This document shows positions 34,139-36,823 of a stretch of DNA of 36,823 nucleotides, in pieces. The notes beneath the pieces are model-generated. The model saw only the letters and a list, made by a program, of their open reading frames with translations, ran no database searches and was not told the DNA's origin. This stretch comes from Methylobacterium sp. J-077 (GTDB lineage: Bacteria > Pseudomonadota > Alphaproteobacteria > Rhizobiales > Beijerinckiaceae). Numbering within the stretch: the stretch's first letter is position 1; each line of letters begins with the position of its first letter. The DNA lies in NCBI RefSeq assembly GCF_022829365.1, contig NZ_JAKSYJ010000101.1, positions 1 to 36,823 on the forward strand. The letters run 5' to 3'. Position numbers and translations under genes: made by a program.

Positions 34139-34930
34139 ATGGGCCTTTACGACGCGCTCTCGAATTCGGTGGCCGGCGCCTCGGCGCAGTCCTTCGCGCT
34201 CAACAACATCTCCGGGAACATCGCCAACACCCAGACGGCGGGGTTCAAGACCACGGAGACGAGCTTCGCCGACATGCTGGCCCAGACCACGGCCAAGGCC
34301 CAGTCGGGTGGCGGCGTCTCGACCAGCACCCGCGATACCCTCGGCATCCAGGGGACGATCCAGTCCACCGGGGTCTCGACCAACCTCGCCATCTCGGGGA
34401 ACGGCTACTTCGTGGTGCGGTCGAACACCGGCACGCCGCAGAGCCCGACCTTCACGGGCGAGACCGGCTATACCCGGCGTGGCGACTTCGCGGCGGATTC
34501 GAGCGGCTATTTGGTCAACGGAGCGGGCTATTACCTGTTCGCCGGCCCCTCGGCCACCGCGCCGGTCCAGGTCCCCACCGGGGCGAACACCCTGGCGAGC
34601 CTCGCGGTCTCGCCCGCGGGCACGCTCACCGGCACGGCCGCGGATGGCAGCACGCAGGCGCTCGGGTCGCTCACGCTGGCGCAGTTCGGCGGCCAGGACA
34701 ACCTGACCTCCCTCGACGGCGGTACCTACGTGGCCAACGGCCGGTCCGGGACGCCGAGCTTCGGGCTCGATGGCGCGACCATCGCGGCCGGTTCGGTGGA
34801 GCAGTCGAATGCCGGCATCTCGGACCAGTTCTCCAAGATGATCGAGACCCAGCAGGCCTACACCGCCAACACCAAGGTGATGAGCGCCGCCGACCAGATG
34901 CTGCAGGACGCCATCGCGATGGACGTGTGA
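34139..34930 (+). CDS. flagellar hook/basal-body family protein (FlgE/F/G-like)
   Basis: A 263-residue rod/hook family protein. The N-terminal rod motif is clear: MGLYDALSNSVAGASAQSFA, then LNNISGNIANTQTAGFKTTE. A core motif TRRGDFAADSSGYLVNGAGY and the C-terminal helix EQSNAGISDQFSKMIETQQA, YTANTKVMSAADQMLQDAI are also present. It is shorter than a hook protein (FlgE is usually over 390 residues) and near FlgF/FlgG in size. No other flagellar gene is nearby. The ATG at 34139 is chosen, with GGAG six bases before it; an ATG at 34127 is in frame. Confidence 0.85.
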   Translation: MGLYDALSNSVAGASAQSFALNNISGNIANTQTAGFKTTETSFADMLAQTTAKAQSGGGVSTSTRDTLGIQGTIQSTGVSTNLAISGNGYFVVRSNTGTPQSPTFTGETGYTRRGDFAADSSGYLVNGAGYYLFAGPSATAPVQVPTGANTLASLAVSPAGTLTGTAADGSTQALGSLTLAQFGGQDNLTSLDGGTYVANGRSGTPSFGLDGATIAAGSVEQSNAGISDQFSKMIETQQAYTANTKVMSAADQMLQDAIAMDV

Positions 34931-34946
34931 GGCCCGAGGGCGCGCC

Positions 34947-36485
34947 TCACAGGAACTTCAGCGGGTCCGTCTCGGGCGGGGGCGGGGCCACGTCGTTGCG
35001 GTTCCACCAGCCGCCGCCGAGGGCCACGAACAGGGCCGCGCTGTCGCCGTACTGGGTGGCGCGGGCGCCGGCCGAGGTGACCAGCGCCGAGAGGTAGCCC
35101 TGCTGGGCGATCAGCACCTGGGTCGAGGTGACGGCACCGGCGGTGTACTGCTTGCGGATCAGCCCGAGGCTCTGGTTGGTGGCGCTGACCGCGGCATCGG
35201 CGGCCGCCACCGCCTTGGCGTCGGCCTGGAGCGCCCGCAGGGCGTCCGCGACGTTCTGGAAGGCGGTGATCACCGTCGCCTTGTACTGCGCCTGCGCCTG
35301 GGTCAGCGTCTCCTCCGCCGCCCGCTGGCGCCGGAACAGGGTGCCGGCATCGAAGATCGGCGCCGTCGCCTGGCCGATGATCGTGAAGAACGCCGCCCCG
35401 GGATTGGTGACCTGGGCGAGCCGCACCGCGCTGGAACCGCCCGTGGCGGTCAGGCTGAATTGCGGCAGGCGGTTGGCCACGGCGACGCCGACGCCGGCGC
35501 TCGCCTGCTGGACCAGGGCCTCGGCCGCCTTCACGTCGGGGCGCTGCTGCACGAGGCGTGAGGGCAGGCTCACCGGCAGCTTGGTCGGCAGGCGCAGGGC
35601 CGAGAGCTGGAAGGTCTCCGAGACCTCGTCGGACGGCAGCCGCCCGGCCAGCGCGGTGAGCAGGTTGCGCTGCTGCGCCAGCTGCTTCTCCAGGGGCGGC
35701 AGCAATTGCTGCGAGAGCGCCAGCGCGGCCTGCTGCTGGACCACGTCGGCCCCGGCGATCTGTCCGAGCGAGAGCTGCTTGTTGAACAGCTGCAGCACCT
35801 CGGTCTGCGCCTGGATCACCTTGCGGGTGGCGTCGATCTGCGCCCGCAGGGCCGCTTCCTGGATGGCGGCGGTGACGACGTTGCCGGTGAGGCTGAGATA
35901 GGCCGCCTCCAACTGGAAGCGCTGGTTCTCGGTGGTGGCCTCCAGGGACTCGATCTGGCGCCGGTTCCCGCCGAACACGTCGGGATTGTACGAGACCACC
36001 GCCTGCGGCGTGTAGAGGCTGTAGAGGTAGTTGGTCTGGTTGTTGAGCGGCGATTGCAGGTCGAGGCCCGGCGCCAGAACGCCTTGCGCCTGCGGGGTCG
36101 CGGTCAGGCTCGGGTAGAGCGTGCCCTTCTGGGCGAGCACGTTCTGCTGCGCGATCCGCAGCGAGGCCTGCGCCGCCTCCAGGGTCGGGTTGTTGGCCAG
36201 TGCCTGCTCGACCAGCTGGTTGAGCGGCTTGGAGTGGAACAGGGTCCACCACTGGCCCGGAATGTCGGCGCCGGAGACGAAGCTCTGGTCCGCGGAGCCG
36301 CCCTGGCGGGTGCGAATGTTGTCGGCGGCCGACGGGTTCTTCAGCGGCTCCTTGGTGTAGCGGCCGACCGGCGGCGCCTCGGGCGGCACGTAGTTCGGGC
36401 CGACCGCGCAGGCCGACAGGCACAGCGCTGCCGCCAGCACGGCAGCCGCACGACCGCACCGTTTCGGCGCCAACTCGACCATCAT
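34947..36485 (-). CDS. efflux outer-membrane lipoprotein (OprM/NodT family)
   Basis: A 512-residue TolC-type outer-membrane factor. The signal peptide ends with the lipobox LSAC, Cys26 being acylated; then AVGPNYVPPEAP is the family start. Two outer membrane efflux repeats follow: GQWWTLFHSKPLNQLVEQAL, NNPTLEAAQASLRIAQQNVL, and the second with RPDVKAAEALVQQASAGVGV. It forms the exit duct of a tripartite pump. The start at 36485 is one of two adjacent ATGs (36485, 36482). The RND pump gene lies upstream, 141 bp away, on the same strand. Confidence 0.93.
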   Translation of the reverse strand: MMVELAPKRCGRAAAVLAAALCLSACAVGPNYVPPEAPPVGRYTKEPLKNPSAADNIRTRQGGSADQSFVSGADIPGQWWTLFHSKPLNQLVEQALANNPTLEAAQASLRIAQQNVLAQKGTLYPSLTATPQAQGVLAPGLDLQSPLNNQTNYLYSLYTPQAVVSYNPDVFGGNRRQIESLEATTENQRFQLEAAYLSLTGNVVTAAIQEAALRAQIDATRKVIQAQTEVLQLFNKQLSLGQIAGADVVQQQAALALSQQLLPPLEKQLAQQRNLLTALAGRLPSDEVSETFQLSALRLPTKLPVSLPSRLVQQRPDVKAAEALVQQASAGVGVAVANRLPQFSLTATGGSSAVRLAQVTNPGAAFFTIIGQATAPIFDAGTLFRRQRAAEETLTQAQAQYKATVITAFQNVADALRALQADAKAVAAADAAVSATNQSLGLIRKQYTAGAVTSTQVLIAQQGYLSALVTSAGARATQYGDSAALFVALGGGWWNRNDVAPPPPETDPLKFL

Positions 36486-36626
36486 GCCCCCGAAACCCCT
36501 TCCTCGGTAGAGCGTCCGGGCGGAGCGCCGAGTCAATCCGACGGTGTCGCGATCCTGCACGCCGGAGCCGCGCTGTGGCGCCCCGGCCACGTGACGACGC
36601 CCGGCCCGCGCCGCTCCCGTTCGGCT

Positions 36627-36823
36627 CATGCCGCGACCCGATGCTCGGTCCGCGCCTGCGCATTCGGGTTCGGGCGCCGCCGCGAGAACAGCGAGATCAG
36701 CACCGGCACCACCACCAGGATCAGGTTCGGGGCCAGGATGATGCCGCCGACCACCACGAGCGCCAGCGGCTTCTGCACCTGCGAGCCGATGCCCGTGGAC
36801 ACCGCCGCCGGCAGAAGGCCGAC
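36627..36823 (-). CDS. RND efflux pump inner-membrane subunit, C-terminal end (partial)
   Basis: The last 65 codons of a large gene that continues beyond the right edge of the window. The visible protein reads VGLLPAAVSTGIGSQVQKPL, then ALVVVGGIILAPNLILVVVP and VLISLFSRRRPN with a short tail. The QVQKPLALVVVGG segment resembles the heavy-metal-efflux (CzcA/CusA) branch rather than the drug-efflux AcrB branch. It is followed by the OprM/NodT gene, so a metal-cation pump with its outer-membrane partner is likely. The membrane-fusion subunit must lie outside the window. Confidence 0.85.

Noticed and set aside
1..36823. CRISPR arrays, tRNA or rRNA genes, insertion sequences or prophage
   Set aside because: No regular direct-repeat array, no tRNA cloverleaf, no rRNA-like stretch and no transposase, integrase or phage structural gene was seen by eye.

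Overview
The window is high-GC and densely packed. Its gene content and order fit an alphaproteobacterium of the Hyphomicrobiales, most likely Methylobacterium/Methylorubrum. The evidence is a Tim44-like–mltA–smr operon beside secB, a Suv3-type helicase–S4–ferredoxin–carD–rpoH run, cobS/cobT beside a J-domain gene and bolA, and rhizobial-type palindromic repeats. The genus is inferred from gene style and was not tested by a database search. No rRNA, tRNA, CRISPR array, insertion sequence or prophage was seen.

Layout. 1-808 is non-coding and carries one copy of a palindromic repeat. 809-6013 (minus strand) holds cell-wall and DNA-repair housekeeping genes: mltG, mutM/fpg, and the operon Tim44-like–mltA–smr. 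secB is divergent at 6353. 6994-11569 is an accessory stretch: two very small coupled membrane-protein genes of lower GC, a LysR regulator divergent from DUF4865–tautomerase–MFS, and a GNAT acetyltransferase. 11632-19300 (minus) is mostly expression machinery: rpoH, carD, a 7Fe ferredoxin, an S4 RNA-binding protein, a 1169-residue Suv3-like helicase with acidic and then Arg/Gly-rich tails, a small secreted protein that overlaps the helicase start, and a TetR regulator. 19376-21660 holds darcynin, DUF1330, a DUF3108 periplasmic protein and rpmB. 21760-22777 is a MarR regulator and an AhpD-like gene that share a palindromic operator.

22805-28031 contains cobT and cobS (cobaltochelatase subunits, aerobic B12 synthesis) separated by two tandem DUF29 genes, followed by a zinc-knuckle/J-domain gene divergent from bolA. 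28190-30466 holds arfB (ribosome rescue), a DUF1275 membrane protein and a TPR methyltransferase. 30589-34033 is a tightly coupled operon: a DNA exonuclease of the metallo-beta-lactamase fold, an ATP-dependent DNA ligase and a YjbQ protein, joined by 4-nt start/stop overlaps. The remainder is an isolated flagellar hook-like gene, an OprM/NodT outer-membrane efflux lipoprotein, and the C-terminal end of a heavy-metal-type RND pump that runs off the window.

The strongest unusual signals are three. A composite palindromic repeat is inserted in frame inside the DNA ligase gene, with a second copy in the first kilobase. A DUF29 pair sits between cobS and cobT, and its junctions suggest a tandem duplication that captured the cobT start. 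A LysR-controlled DUF4865/tautomerase pair has no assigned function that I know of.
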